NCBI RefSeq assembly: GCF_900172265.1
Contig: NZ_FWFK01000001.1
Location: 930,001 to 994,000, forward strand
DNA: 64,000 nucleotides
Origin: Roseivivax jejudonensis
Lineage (GTDB): Bacteria > Pseudomonadota > Alphaproteobacteria > Rhodobacterales > Rhodobacteraceae
Direction: 5' to 3'
The notes beneath the pieces were generated by a model. That model did no database searches and was not told the DNA's origin. It was given only the letters and a program-made list of their open reading frames with translations. Of the stretch, positions 15,564-24,582 are shown in pieces (within the stretch, counting starts at the first letter, position 1; each line of letters starts with the position of its first letter). Position numbers and translations under genes: made by a program.

Positions 15564-17185
15564 AACTTGCCGCGACCTTCATCGTCCTTATCGCCCTTGC
15601 CGCGATCGGCATGATTTCCAGCCTCAATTCCCTCGGGCGGATGAGCGCCAATCTCACCGAGATCACGAAAGTCGAGGCCGAGAAGGTCCGCCTGGCCGAG
15701 CATTTCACCGCCGGGCAGCTGAGGATCCAGCGTGACGTGCGCGAACTCGTACTCGCCGACAGCCCCGCGCTGAAGGCCGAGGTCCGATCGCGCATGAATG
15801 ATGCCCGCTCGCGCGCCGAGCAGACATTTGCCGACCTCAATGCGCTGTCGACCGAGGAAGGGCGCGCGCTGCTGACTGCCGGGCAGGCGGCCTGGCAGGA
15901 TCTGATCGAGATCAACGAACGCGCGCTCTCGCTCGCGGACAGCGGAAATACCACAGGCGCGTTTCGGCTGCTCAGCGGACAGGGCCAGGACTTGTGGGAA
16001 ACGATGGAGGAAAACCTCGATGCGATCATCGCGCTCAACCGCGAAGGCCTGGCGGCGGCGGATGCCCGGTCGAATGCGAATTACGCCAGTTCGCGCCTGC
16101 TCGCGATCGTGCTGACGGTCGCGATGGTCGCCATCGGCGCGGTGGCCGCGCTCTGGATCATCATGACGATCTCACGCGGCCTGCAGCGCGGCATCGCGCT
16201 GGCCCAGAAGGTCGCATCGGGCGATCTGACGGAAACCGCTACGTTGCGTGGCAATGACGAGGTGACCGACCTCATCCGAACCCTGAACGGCATGGTCGAG
16301 AAACTGCGCGGAACCGTCGGCGAGGTGTCGATCGGATCGACGAACGTGGCCTCCGGTGCCGGGGAAATGGCCTCGACCTCCGAACAGCTTAGCCAGGGCG
16401 CCACCGAGCAGGCCTCGTCGACCGAAGAAGCATCGAGCTCGATGGAGCAGATGACCGCCAACATCAAGCAGACAGCGGAAAACGCCAGCACGACGGAGAG
16501 CATGGCCCTCAAATCGGCGGCCGATGCGCGCGAAAGCGGCCGTGCTGTCGCCGAAGCCGTGGACGCGATGAAGACGATCGCCGAACGCATCCTCGTCGTG
16601 CAGGAAATCGCCCGCCAGACCGATCTGCTGGCCCTCAACGCAGCCGTCGAGGCCGCCCGCGCGGGAGAGCATGGGCGCGGGTTCGCCGTGGTCGCCTCGG
16701 AAGTACGCAAGCTGGCCGAGCGCAGCCAGACCGCGGCGGGCGAGATCAGCGGTCTGTCTTCGGACACGGTCAAGGCCGCTGAGGAAGCGGGTCAGATGCT
16801 CGAAGGGCTCGTCCCCGACATCGAGAAAACCGCCGAACTGGTCAGCCAGATCAGCGGTGCCAGCCAGGAACTCGCCACGGGCGCCAATCAGGTCAACTCC
16901 GCGATCCAGCAGCTCGACAAGGTCACCCAGGAAAACACCTCGGCCGCCGAACAGATGTCGTCGACCGCGGAAGAACTCTCGGCTCAGGCCGAAACGCTGC
17001 GCGGGGCGATGTCCTTTTTCCGCTTGGCTGCGGGCGGGGTAGCAAGCCCCGTGAATACCTCGGCGCGTGTGGCTGCGCCGAACGTGCGTGCGGCCAAACA
17101 GACCGCCGGGTTCAATTTCGACATGTCCGTGGACGAGGACGAGCTCGACGCGCAATTCGTCCGCAAGACCGGTGCCGCGGCCTGA
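15542..17185 (+). CDS. Methyl-accepting chemotaxis protein
   Basis: 547 aa membrane receptor. Transmembrane segment 1 (about 7-26) is followed by a four-helix-type sensor region (about 30-180), transmembrane segment 2 (about 183-207, [20 protein letters not shown]), a HAMP domain (to about 260) and a long signalling coiled coil whose tip reads [36 protein letters not shown]. The C-terminus has no NWETF-type CheR tether. Ligand unknown. The start lies inside cheW, which implies translational coupling, so receptor and coupler are made together. Confidence 0.95.
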   Translation: MRFTFKLKLAATFIVLIALAAIGMISSLNSLGRMSANLTEITKVEAEKVRLAEHFTAGQLRIQRDVRELVLADSPALKAEVRSRMNDARSRAEQTFADLNALSTEEGRALLTAGQAAWQDLIEINERALSLADSGNTTGAFRLLSGQGQDLWETMEENLDAIIALNREGLAAADARSNANYASSRLLAIVLTVAMVAIGAVAALWIIMTISRGLQRGIALAQKVASGDLTETATLRGNDEVTDLIRTLNGMVEKLRGTVGEVSIGSTNVASGAGEMASTSEQLSQGATEQASSTEEASSSMEQMTANIKQTAENASTTESMALKSAADARESGRAVAEAVDAMKTIAERILVVQEIARQTDLLALNAAVEAARAGEHGRGFAVVASEVRKLAERSQTAAGEISGLSSDTVKAAEEAGQMLEGLVPDIEKTAELVSQISGASQELATGANQVNSAIQQLDKVTQENTSAAEQMSSTAEELSAQAETLRGAMSFFRLAAGGVASPVNTSARVAAPNVRAAKQTAGFNFDMSVDEDELDAQFVRKTGAAA

Positions 17186-17220
17186 GCGGCCCCGCGCCGC
17201 GGGATCTGAAGGGGTTACGC

Positions 17221-17700
17221 ATGCAAGCCGAAGAGACCGTCGTGACATTCGAGATTGGCAAGGCACGCTTCGCTCTGCCCGTGAGCCCCGTCGTTGAGAT
17301 CCTCGATGCCCGCAATATCTCGCCGTTGCCGCGCACACCGAAGCATCTTCTCGGTCTGATCGACCGGCGCGGCTGCTCCGTGCCGGTGGTCGATCTGCGT
17401 CGCCTGCTGGGCCAGGCGGATGCAGAGGACACCGACCGCACGCGGATCATTGTCCTCCGGATAGACCGGCCCGAACAGCAGCGGCAGAATGTCGGATTGC
17501 GTGTCGACCACGTCACCGAGGTCACCCAACTGGACGATGCCGGAAGCGCCCCGCTGACCGAGGCCGAACTGCTGCGCTGGCATGAAAGAATGGTTGCCGG
17601 GATCGGGCGTCGTGGCGACGCCTTCGTGACCGTGCTCGATGTCGAGGGTCTATTCGCCGGCGAATTCGCGCATTTCGCGGCTGCTGGTCAGACTTGCTGA
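17221..17700 (+). CDS. cheW: CheW coupling protein, second copy
   Basis: 159 aa CheW domain protein: VVTFEIGKARFALPVSPVVEIL, then LLGLIDRRGCSVPVVDLRRLL and VGLRVDHVTEVTQLDDA. It diverges clearly from the first copy in the operon. Two CheW proteins in one operon often differ in receptor choice; here one may serve the membrane receptor and the other a soluble signalling protein, but this is speculation. cheR starts one base after its stop. Confidence 0.92.
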   Translation: MQAEETVVTFEIGKARFALPVSPVVEILDARNISPLPRTPKHLLGLIDRRGCSVPVVDLRRLLGQADAEDTDRTRIIVLRIDRPEQQRQNVGLRVDHVTEVTQLDDAGSAPLTEAELLRWHERMVAGIGRRGDAFVTVLDVEGLFAGEFAHFAAAGQTC

Positions 17701-17701
17701 C

Positions 17702-18559
17702 ATGAACAAACCGCTCACGTCCTCCGGCAAACTGCATCTCGAGCAGTTCCGCAAGCTCGTGCACAACGCCACCGGGATCAAGCTGCCCGTGTCGAAAGAC
17801 CTGATGATCGAGTCGCGCCTGCGGCGGCGCCTCGTGACCCTCAACATGCCCGACCTCGACACTTATCTGGGCAACCTGTTCAGCGCACCGGATGCACTGA
17901 AGGCGGAACTGCCCGAGATCATCGATCTCATGACGACGAACAAGACAGATTTCTTCCGAGAGCAGGCGCACTATCGCATTGTTGCGGAACGCCTTGTCCC
18001 GGAGGCCCTTAACCGCGCCGCGCCTGGTCAGTCCGTGCGTTACAAGGTCTGGAGTGCCGCCTCCTCTACCGGGGCCGAGGCGTGGTCGGCCGCCATGGTG
18101 CTTGCCGAATACGCCCGCAAGGACCCACGACTCGACTGGGCCATCATGGGCACGGACATCTCGCGGCGCGTGATCGATACGGCCAGAAAGGCGATCTATT
18201 GCTCGTCCGAGCTTGCCCCGGTTCCCCGACAGATGCGTGATGCCTACCTGATGTCCGGTCGCGAGAGCGTCTCCGAGCGGGCCCGGATCGTGCCCGAGTT
18301 GCGCGCCCGCGTGCGGTTCGCCGAGCTCAATCTCATGGACGACCACTACGATATCGACCGCGGGCTCGATCTCATCTTCCTTCGCAACGTTCTGATCTAT
18401 TTCGAACCCGAGGTCCAGGCGCGCGTCATCAGACGCATTTCCACCCATTTGCGCAGGCACGGCTATCTCATTGTCGGCCATTCGGAGTCGATGATGGTCC
18501 GGCAACCAGGCCTTCTTCAGGTGGCCCCTGGCGTCTTCCGAAACGACGGAGGCGACTGA
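17702..18559 (+). CDS. cheR: CheR receptor methyltransferase
   Basis: 285 aa. The N-terminal helical domain (FRKLVHNATGIKLPVSKDLMIESRL) is followed by the SAM-binding domain with VWSAASSTGAEAWSAAMV, the substrate-contact MGTDISRRVIDTA and LDLIFLRNVLIYFEPE. It methylates glutamates of the receptor. A longer reading from 17639 extends into cheW and was rejected. TGATG overlap with cheB. Confidence 0.95.
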   Translation: MNKPLTSSGKLHLEQFRKLVHNATGIKLPVSKDLMIESRLRRRLVTLNMPDLDTYLGNLFSAPDALKAELPEIIDLMTTNKTDFFREQAHYRIVAERLVPEALNRAAPGQSVRYKVWSAASSTGAEAWSAAMVLAEYARKDPRLDWAIMGTDISRRVIDTARKAIYCSSELAPVPRQMRDAYLMSGRESVSERARIVPELRARVRFAELNLMDDHYDIDRGLDLIFLRNVLIYFEPEVQARVIRRISTHLRRHGYLIVGHSESMMVRQPGLLQVAPGVFRNDGGD

Positions 18560-19674
18560 TGCGCAGAATAGATGTCATCATTGTCGACGACAGCGCGGCG
18601 GCGCGACGGGCGCTCTCATCACTGCTGTCCGACGATCCCGGCATCAACGTGCGCGCGACGGCTGCCGATCCGTTCGAGGCTGCCGAACTCCTCCGCAGGG
18701 GGGTTCCAGATGTCATCATCCTCGATCTGGAATTGCCGCGCATGAGCGGGCTGACCTTCCTGTCCAAGATCATGAAACAGCATCCGATACCCGTACTGAT
18801 CTGCTCCAGCCACACCGACGCCAATTCCAAGGCGGCCATGCGCGCGCTGGAACTCGGGGCCTGCGATGTGATCGGCAAACCTCGAATGGGAACGGCGGCC
18901 TTGCGCCACGAGGCGCAGATCCGCTTGACCGACGCCGTGCGCGCCGCCGCGCAGACCGGGCGGGTAGCCACGCCAAGCCGCACTGAAAAACCGGGCCACC
19001 CGCCAGGACCCGCGCTGTTGAAGCCAGATGCGAAACTGACGGCTGACGCGATCTTGCCCGGCCCGCGCGCGAACGCGCCGTATCCTCGCAACCTGCCGGC
19101 CTTGGTCGCGATCGGCGCCTCCACGGGAGGCACCGAAGCACTGTCGTCCCTGCTTCCAGAATTGCCCGCATCGACGCCGCCGATCCTGATCGTCCTGCAC
19201 ATGCCGGAAAAGTTCACCGCAGCCTTCGCGAAACGGCTGAACGGGCTCTGCAGGGTCGAAGTCCGCGAGGCCGTGCACGGCGAGCGCGTCCTGCCCGGCA
19301 CCGTGCTGATCGCACCGGGGGACCAGCATCTGCTGGTGAAACGGCAAGGACAGGGGTACCGGGTCGAGCTCGTGAGCGGCCCTTACGTCTGCCGTCACCG
19401 CCCGTCGGTCGATGTCCTCTTTCGCTCGACGGCAATCTCCGCTGGCTATGCTGCCCTCGGCGTCCTCCTCACCGGCATGGGAGACGACGGCGCGCGGGGC
19501 CTGCTGGAAATGCGAAACGCCGGCGCCGACACCATCGCCCAGGATGAAGCCACCTCGGTGGTTTGGGGCATGCCCGGAGAGGCCGCGAACCTGGGCGCCG
19601 CTAGACGGATAAGGCCGCTAAGTTCCATGGCGGCGGAAATCGCCGCGCATCGCCCTGCAGAGGCGTTGCCATGA
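18559..19674 (+). CDS. cheB: CheB receptor methylesterase/deamidase
   Basis: 371 aa. N-terminal receiver with D10-D11 and phosphoacceptor D56 (IILDLELPRMSG), a Pro-rich linker and a C-terminal methylesterase domain with catalytic Ser near 188 (AIGASTGGTEAL), His in VLHMPEKFT and Asp in GMGDDGARGL. It removes receptor methyl groups for adaptation. Overlaps the next gene by ATGA, tying that unusual protein to the pathway. Confidence 0.95.
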   Translation: MRRIDVIIVDDSAAARRALSSLLSDDPGINVRATAADPFEAAELLRRGVPDVIILDLELPRMSGLTFLSKIMKQHPIPVLICSSHTDANSKAAMRALELGACDVIGKPRMGTAALRHEAQIRLTDAVRAAAQTGRVATPSRTEKPGHPPGPALLKPDAKLTADAILPGPRANAPYPRNLPALVAIGASTGGTEALSSLLPELPASTPPILIVLHMPEKFTAAFAKRLNGLCRVEVREAVHGERVLPGTVLIAPGDQHLLVKRQGQGYRVELVSGPYVCRHRPSVDVLFRSTAISAGYAALGVLLTGMGDDGARGLLEMRNAGADTIAQDEATSVVWGMPGEAANLGAARRIRPLSSMAAEIAAHRPAEALP

Positions 19675-21374
19675 ACGATATCGAACGCGCATGTGCTTCG
19701 TTGCAAAGAACCGTCGCCGACATCACCGGTTCGATTGAGGAGGTCTTCGAAACCACATCGATGTCGGTGTTCGATCAACTGTCCGAGATACAAGCCATTG
19801 CTCAAGCCATAACGCAGATCCGGGAAGTGGCGGCGCCGGACGGGCTGGAAGAGCTGTGCACTGCGGTCAGCGACGCGGTCAGCTACCTGGATCGCATCGG
19901 GGCGCAATACGATTTTCTCGAAAAGGTCGCAGACAAATTGAAGGAGCAAGCCAAGGAGATTGGCGAGTCCCTGAACGCGCAGGATAGAAACATGCGTCTG
20001 GCTTCGATGATCGCCATGAACGCACAGGTCATCAGCAAGAGCGTCAAGGGCGCGGACGTATCACTGGCGAGCTTCGCGGAACAGGTGAGACCAATCGTGG
20101 ATCGCGCCGACGCGGCCGCTAGAGCGGTCGAGAACGGGTTGCACCAGGCAGACGCCCAGCTTTCAGGCGTTCGGACCCAGATCGACGAGTTGTGCGCCAC
20201 GGTCCGCGCGCTTACCGCCTGCCGGCACGAGGTTCAGAAATTGGTCACTGCCTTTTCCGATCGCTCCGGGATAGAGACCGCCCTGGACTCCGTTCTCGAA
20301 ACCAGCAGGCATCTTCGCAACGATCTCAACGCCGTCGTCGGCCACCTGCAATGCGGCGACGCCTCGCGTCAGCGTCTCGAGCACATAAACGTCATGCTCG
20401 ACACGGCAATTTCGTCCGACAGGACCACACAGGCAGTGATTTTCAAGATCGCATCTGCACAGTTCGCCGCAACGACGAGCGAGCTTCGATCTGCCGTCGG
20501 GGATGCCTTGCCCAAGCTGACAAGCATTTCATCGCTGATCGACCGCGCCCATGACAGCGTTTCCGCGCTTGCAGATGCCAAGCTGGTCGCCAGTCTCGAG
20601 GTCGCCGCTGAGAATATACGCTTCATTGCGAACGGTGTCGGTCAGGTAGCCGAACAAAAAGATCATCTGGCGCCGCAAATGGAGAGACTCACAGCGCTTT
20701 ACAGAACCGGTGCGTCGTCGACCGAACAAATGTCGAGTCTGAACGAAGCCATGCTGCATCTGGGCATCAATGCGACCTTGGTATCCAGCAAGCTGGGTAG
20801 CGAAGGCCGGGCGATGGTCGAGGTGTCTCAGCAACTTCACCACTGCACACTCGAAGTCAGTCAATCCAACATGCAGGTCGTGCATTCCGCGAAACTGCAA
20901 GAGCTCAACGCCATACTTTTCGCCGCCATTGCCGGTGTCGATGATCACACCGATGCGGCAGAAATGGTCGACACATTGGCAAATGCGCATCGGACCATTG
21001 GCAATGGCATCTCGAGCCTGGAAAGATGCGTCTCAAAAGACTCGAAGAAGAGCTTTCGTGCGGCCTACGACCGGCTTTCCCGATTCTCCCGCAAACGCGC
21101 TCTGTCAGTCGAATGTCCCTCGTATCCAGTTGAAACGCTTGCGCCAGCCGATGATCTGGCGGCGAAAATCGACGGCATACGTGAATCTTATACAATGCAG
21201 AGCGAGCGCGAAGTACACGACGCAATCGTCAGGCAAGTATGCTTGGAAAGGCCCGATCTCGAAACTGGATCGCCGCATGAGGTGCGCCAAAGCAGAGATG
21301 AACAGATCTTTGCACGGCGACGGATGACCCACCCGGAGCCTGCGCTCCAGAGAGGCGTAGGGCCTCGTCCATGA
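19671..21374 (+). CDS. Soluble coiled-coil protein with two degenerate receptor-tip-like segments (567 aa)
   Basis: I know no characterised homologue. There is no signal peptide, membrane segment or HAMP domain. Most of the chain is long helix. Residues 106-141 (LASMIAMNAQVISKSV then GADVSLASFAEQVR) and 356-391 (LGINATLVSSKLGSEGR then MVEVSQQLH) align with the receptor signalling tip ([27 protein letters not shown]), keeping the Asn-Ala, the Gly positions and the final Val/Leu-Arg/His helix but losing the acidic and Arg contacts. It is coupled by ATGA to cheB, so it likely acts with this Che system, for example as a cytoplasmic receptor or a decoy that binds CheA/CheW. The C-terminal 70 residues are polar and probably disordered. 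Confidence 0.7.
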   Translation: MNDIERACASLQRTVADITGSIEEVFETTSMSVFDQLSEIQAIAQAITQIREVAAPDGLEELCTAVSDAVSYLDRIGAQYDFLEKVADKLKEQAKEIGESLNAQDRNMRLASMIAMNAQVISKSVKGADVSLASFAEQVRPIVDRADAAARAVENGLHQADAQLSGVRTQIDELCATVRALTACRHEVQKLVTAFSDRSGIETALDSVLETSRHLRNDLNAVVGHLQCGDASRQRLEHINVMLDTAISSDRTTQAVIFKIASAQFAATTSELRSAVGDALPKLTSISSLIDRAHDSVSALADAKLVASLEVAAENIRFIANGVGQVAEQKDHLAPQMERLTALYRTGASSTEQMSSLNEAMLHLGINATLVSSKLGSEGRAMVEVSQQLHHCTLEVSQSNMQVVHSAKLQELNAILFAAIAGVDDHTDAAEMVDTLANAHRTIGNGISSLERCVSKDSKKSFRAAYDRLSRFSRKRALSVECPSYPVETLAPADDLAAKIDGIRESYTMQSEREVHDAIVRQVCLERPDLETGSPHEVRQSRDEQIFARRRMTHPEPALQRGVGPRP

Positions 21375-21395
21375 CCCGGCCCAAACATGGCCGGG
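21375..21395. terminator. Terminator hairpin between convergent genes
   Basis: CCCGGCC (21375-21381) pairs perfectly with GGCCGGG (21389-21395) around a 7-base loop, just after the stop of the che operon and downstream of the aminotransferase on the other strand. No strong T tract, so it may need Rho or act in both directions. Confidence 0.55.
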
Positions 21396-21426
21396 CCTCA
21401 GTCGTTCCAGCGCCGGGCGCGCGCCG

Positions 21427-22353
21427 TCACGCGGTCGTTTCGCGCTGCACGAGGTCGGCGTAGAGCGATTGCAGGCGGGTCATGATCGGCCTGTCGCCAG
21501 AACCGATCGCGCGGCCGTCGATCTCGGCCACCGGGGTCAGGCCGCCGAAGCTTCCGGTGAGGAAGGCCTCGTCGGCGCCGTAGGTCTCGACCAGCGCGTA
21601 GTTCCGCTCGAGGACCGGGATTCCGGCGTCGCGGCACAGATCGATCACCTTGGCGCGTGTCACGCCGTTCATGCAGTAATCCCCCGTCGACGTCCAAACC
21701 GCGCCTCGGCGGACGATGAAGAAGTTGCACGCGTTCGTGGTGTTCACGAAGCCATGCGGGTCGAGCATCAGCGCCTCGTCGGCGCCCGCCTGCTCGGCCT
21801 GCAGGCACGCGATGATGCAGTTGAGCTTGGAATGGCTGTTCAGCTTCGGATCCTGGCTCGTCGGTAGGCCCCGCACCTGCGGCACCGTGGCGAGCCGGAT
21901 CCCGGCGGCCTGCAGCGCCTCGGCCGGGCGCGAATGCTCGAGGATGATGACGAGCGTCGGGCCCGTCCGCGACAGCTTGGGATGCTGGAATGGCTTCGAC
22001 TTGACCCCGCGGGTCAGCATCAACCTGCAATGCACGTCGGTCGTCATTCCATTCGCCTCGGCCGTGCGGGTGAGCGCTTCGAGCAGATCGTGGCGATCCA
22101 TGCCGGGATCGAGTTCGATCGCCCGGCAGCCTTCGAAGAATCGGTCCATGTGATCGTCGAAGAACGCCCAGCGCCCGTGATGCAGGCGCATGCCCTCCCA
22201 GATGCCGTCCCCGAGCATGAAGCCCGAATCATAGACCGACACCTTCGCGTCGTCGCGGTGCACGATCTCGCCGTTCACATAGATCCGGATGTCGCGGTTG
22301 CGCGGATCCTCCGAGGCGTCATGCGTCGATGGACGGTCTCCGGGGTCTGTCAT
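21427..22353 (-). CDS. PLP class IV aminotransferase (BCAT/D-amino-acid transaminase type)
   Basis: 308 aa. Features of fold-type IV transaminases: YDSGFMLGDGIWEGMR near the start, RLMLTRG, the PLP-lysine region DPKLNSHSKLNCI, then EALMLDPHGFVNTTNACNFF and TRAKVIDL. This group includes branched-chain aminotransferase, D-alanine transaminase and aminodeoxychorismate lyase; the sequence alone does not settle which. The start at 22351-22353 has GAAGGA seven bases upstream; the longer upstream frame lacks family similarity. Monocistronic, convergent with the chemotaxis operon. Confidence 0.85.
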   Translation of the reverse strand: MTDPGDRPSTHDASEDPRNRDIRIYVNGEIVHRDDAKVSVYDSGFMLGDGIWEGMRLHHGRWAFFDDHMDRFFEGCRAIELDPGMDRHDLLEALTRTAEANGMTTDVHCRLMLTRGVKSKPFQHPKLSRTGPTLVIILEHSRPAEALQAAGIRLATVPQVRGLPTSQDPKLNSHSKLNCIIACLQAEQAGADEALMLDPHGFVNTTNACNFFIVRRGAVWTSTGDYCMNGVTRAKVIDLCRDAGIPVLERNYALVETYGADEAFLTGSFGGLTPVAEIDGRAIGSGDRPIMTRLQSLYADLVQRETTA

Positions 22354-22597
22354 GTCGTGTCCTTCATCGTGGGTTCCCAGATGCTTGCGCCGCCCATGCC
22401 GGAACGCAAGACACGCCGGGGAGCGCCGGTTCCGCCGCGCATACGCCGAATATTCCGCCGCGCAACCATTTGTTAAGTCTATCGCTGCAGCGTGAGCGCG
22501 ATCGTCGGGGTGGCGTGTCGCGCTGAACGGGTCCGACCCCGAGGCTGCGGCCGCCCTGCGAGAACGCGACATCACGTCAACCGCGAGGGACCGGGCC

Positions 22598-23311
22598 GTG
22601 ACAGCACAAGCCGCGATTTCGTTCGAAACGGCTCAGGCCGCCAGCGCTGGCCACGACCCGGCCCCGGCGATCCGGGCCGGCCTTCGGCGATCGGCGCGGG
22701 GCGCCTATGCGCGATACGGCAAGCGCGCCGCGGACATCGCGCTCGCGCTCCTGCTCCTGCCGATCGTCCTGCCGATCATCGGCGCGCTCTGGGTGATGAC
22801 GCGGGCGGATGGCGGCCCTGGATTCTTCGGGCATCGCCGCATCGGGCGGCGGGGCCGCACCTTTCGCTGCTGGAAGATCCGCACGATGGTCGTGGACGCC
22901 GAGGCCCGGTTGTCCGCGCATCTTGCCGCAAACCCGGCGGCAGCGCTGGAATGGGCACGCGACTTCAAGCTCGAGCGCGACCCGCGCGTCACACGCCTCG
23001 GGGCCGTGCTGCGCGCCACCAGTCTCGACGAACTGCCGCAGATCTGGAACGTGCTGCGGGGCGAGATGAGCTTTGTCGGGCCACGACCCGTGGTGCGTGC
23101 GGAACTCTGCCGGTACGGCCGCAACCGGACGGCCTACCTCGCGCTCAAACCCGGAATCACAGGGCTATGGCAAGTGTCGGGCCGCAACGACGTGAGCTAC
23201 GAGTCGCGCGTTCGGATGGATGTCGACTACCTGTCCCGCATCTCCCTCGGCACGGATCTGCGACTCGTGGCCCGCACGATCGGCGCCGTCCTCGGCCGAA
23301 CCGGGCGCTGA
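22598..23311 (+). CDS. ExoY-like undecaprenyl-phosphate sugar phosphotransferase
   Basis: 237 aa with GTG start behind GAGGGA. One N-terminal membrane helix (ADIALALLLLPIVLPIIGALWV) is followed by the catalytic bacterial sugar transferase domain: GFFGHRRIGRRGRTFRCWKIRTM, SLDELPQIWNVLRGEMSFVGPRP and LKPGITGLWQVSGR. It transfers a sugar-1-phosphate to the lipid carrier, the first step of exopolysaccharide or capsule assembly. It is the short single-helix type. No other polysaccharide genes are nearby, so its partner pathway is not visible. Confidence 0.9.
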   Translation: MTAQAAISFETAQAASAGHDPAPAIRAGLRRSARGAYARYGKRAADIALALLLLPIVLPIIGALWVMTRADGGPGFFGHRRIGRRGRTFRCWKIRTMVVDAEARLSAHLAANPAAALEWARDFKLERDPRVTRLGAVLRATSLDELPQIWNVLRGEMSFVGPRPVVRAELCRYGRNRTAYLALKPGITGLWQVSGRNDVSYESRVRMDVDYLSRISLGTDLRLVARTIGAVLGRTGR

Positions 23312-23436
23312 TCGCGCCACGCGACCGCCCCTCCGGCGATCCTTCGGCAGGACTGGCCCGCAGCGCGGATGCGCGGGCGGCCGCCGGTGGCGCCGGCCGC
23401 CTCCACAACAGTTGCGGGTCCGTCAGAATCACCGTA

Positions 23437-23467
23437 GCTTAAAACCACTAAGCGGAATTATGTTCTG
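23437..23467 (+). promoter_or_regulatory. Candidate operator before the TRAP operon
   Basis: A perfect inverted repeat GCTTA-AAACCAC-TAAGC (23437-23453) is followed by CGGAATTATGTTCTG, a partly palindromic GGAA-N5-TTC element of the kind bound by IclR regulators. Both lie within 55 bases of the dctP-type start. An IclR gene closes this transport operon, making it the natural candidate regulator. Confidence 0.4.
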
Positions 23468-23490
23468 CATAGTGAAATTGGGAGGAGATC

Positions 23491-24531
23491 ATGAAACGTA
23501 TTCTGCTCGGGGCCGCAGCGGCCCTCGCGCTCACCACCGCCGCCCCGGCGCAGTCGCTCTTCGTCGGCGAAGCCGGCCCGAACCGCGGCGCACGCGCCGA
23601 GGCGCTGCAATGGTTCGTAGACACGGCCGAAGAGCTCTCGGGTGGCGATTTGAGCCTCGACATCCAGTGGGGTGGCGCGCTGTTCAAGGCGAACGCGGCC
23701 CTCTCGGGCATCGCCGACGGCGTCGCCGACCTCGGCACGATCATCGCGGTCTACTTCCCGCAGGAGATGGTCGCCTACAACATCGCCGACCTGCCCTTGC
23801 GCAACCCCGATGCGTGGGTCGGCATGAAAGCGACCGACGAGCTGATCCGGAACTCCGAGGCGATCCGGGAGAACTTCGCACAGCAGAACCTCGTGTACCT
23901 GGGGACGTTCACCACGTCCGCCGTGCATATCGGCTGCTCGGGCGCGACAATCCGCACCACTGACGACATCGCCGGGCTGAAGGTCCGCGGCGTCGGCGCC
24001 TACGGCGACACGTTCCGCGAATTCGGTGCCAACATGGTGCCGATGTCGATCTACGACGCCTACCAGGGCCTCGACACCGGCCTGATCGACTGCTCTCAGG
24101 GCTACAGCTACGCGATGGCGGCGCTGAAACAGCAAGAGGTCATCGACAGCTACACACTGATGAACTGGGGCCAGGTCGGCGCGCTCGGCGTGTTCATGAA
24201 CAAGGACGTCTATGACGGCCTCGACGCAAGCGTTCAGGACGCGCTGCAACAGGCCGGCGAAGGCATGGCGGACGAGCTTGGACGACTCATCACCGCCGAC
24301 AACGAGGCCGCGATCGAGACCATGCGCGAGGCCGGCGTCGAGGTCGTCGAGCTTCCCGAAGAGGAGCGCGCCAAGCTCGTCGAGACCTCCGAACAGTTCA
24401 TCGACGAATGGAAGGAGCGCGCCGCCGCGGCTGGGCTCGACGGTGACGCGCTGCTCGAGGAGTATCGCGGGCTCATCGACAAGTATACGCAGATCCGCGA
24501 CGAACAGGGCTATCCCTGGGAGAACAGCTGA
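23491..24531 (+). CDS. TRAP transporter solute-binding protein (DctP family)
   Basis: 346 aa with signal peptide (MKRILLGAAAALALTTAAPA). The body is a DctP-type periplasmic receptor: GVADLGTIIAVYFPQEMVAYN, DIAGLKVRGVGAYGDTFRE and AYQGLDTGLIDCSQG. It captures an organic acid for the DctQM membrane unit encoded downstream. GGGAGGAG lies at normal spacing before the ATG. Linked downstream to an IclR regulator and dicarboxyl-type beta-oxidation genes, so a medium-chain dicarboxylate is my inferred ligand; the sequence itself does not prove it. Confidence 0.9.
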   Translation: MKRILLGAAAALALTTAAPAQSLFVGEAGPNRGARAEALQWFVDTAEELSGGDLSLDIQWGGALFKANAALSGIADGVADLGTIIAVYFPQEMVAYNIADLPLRNPDAWVGMKATDELIRNSEAIRENFAQQNLVYLGTFTTSAVHIGCSGATIRTTDDIAGLKVRGVGAYGDTFREFGANMVPMSIYDAYQGLDTGLIDCSQGYSYAMAALKQQEVIDSYTLMNWGQVGALGVFMNKDVYDGLDASVQDALQQAGEGMADELGRLITADNEAAIETMREAGVEVVELPEEERAKLVETSEQFIDEWKERAAAAGLDGDALLEEYRGLIDKYTQIRDEQGYPWENS

Positions 24532-24538
24532 TCCGCAT

Positions 24539-24568
24539 CCGGCCCGCCGAGGGATGACGGCGGGCCGG
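24539..24568 (+). terminator. Intercistronic hairpin after the binding-protein gene
   Basis: CCGGCCCGCCG (24539-24549) pairs perfectly with CGGCGGGCCGG (24558-24568), followed by CCCTTTT. Within the dctP-dctQ gap, it probably attenuates or protects the mRNA so the binding protein is made in excess. Confidence 0.75.
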
Positions 24569-24582
24569 CCCTTTTCCTTCGA

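Noticed and set aside
22465-22480. Second CtrA-like site near GGTTGC/TTAACAAATGG
   Set aside because: Only one half (TTAA) matches; the other half deviates at several positions.
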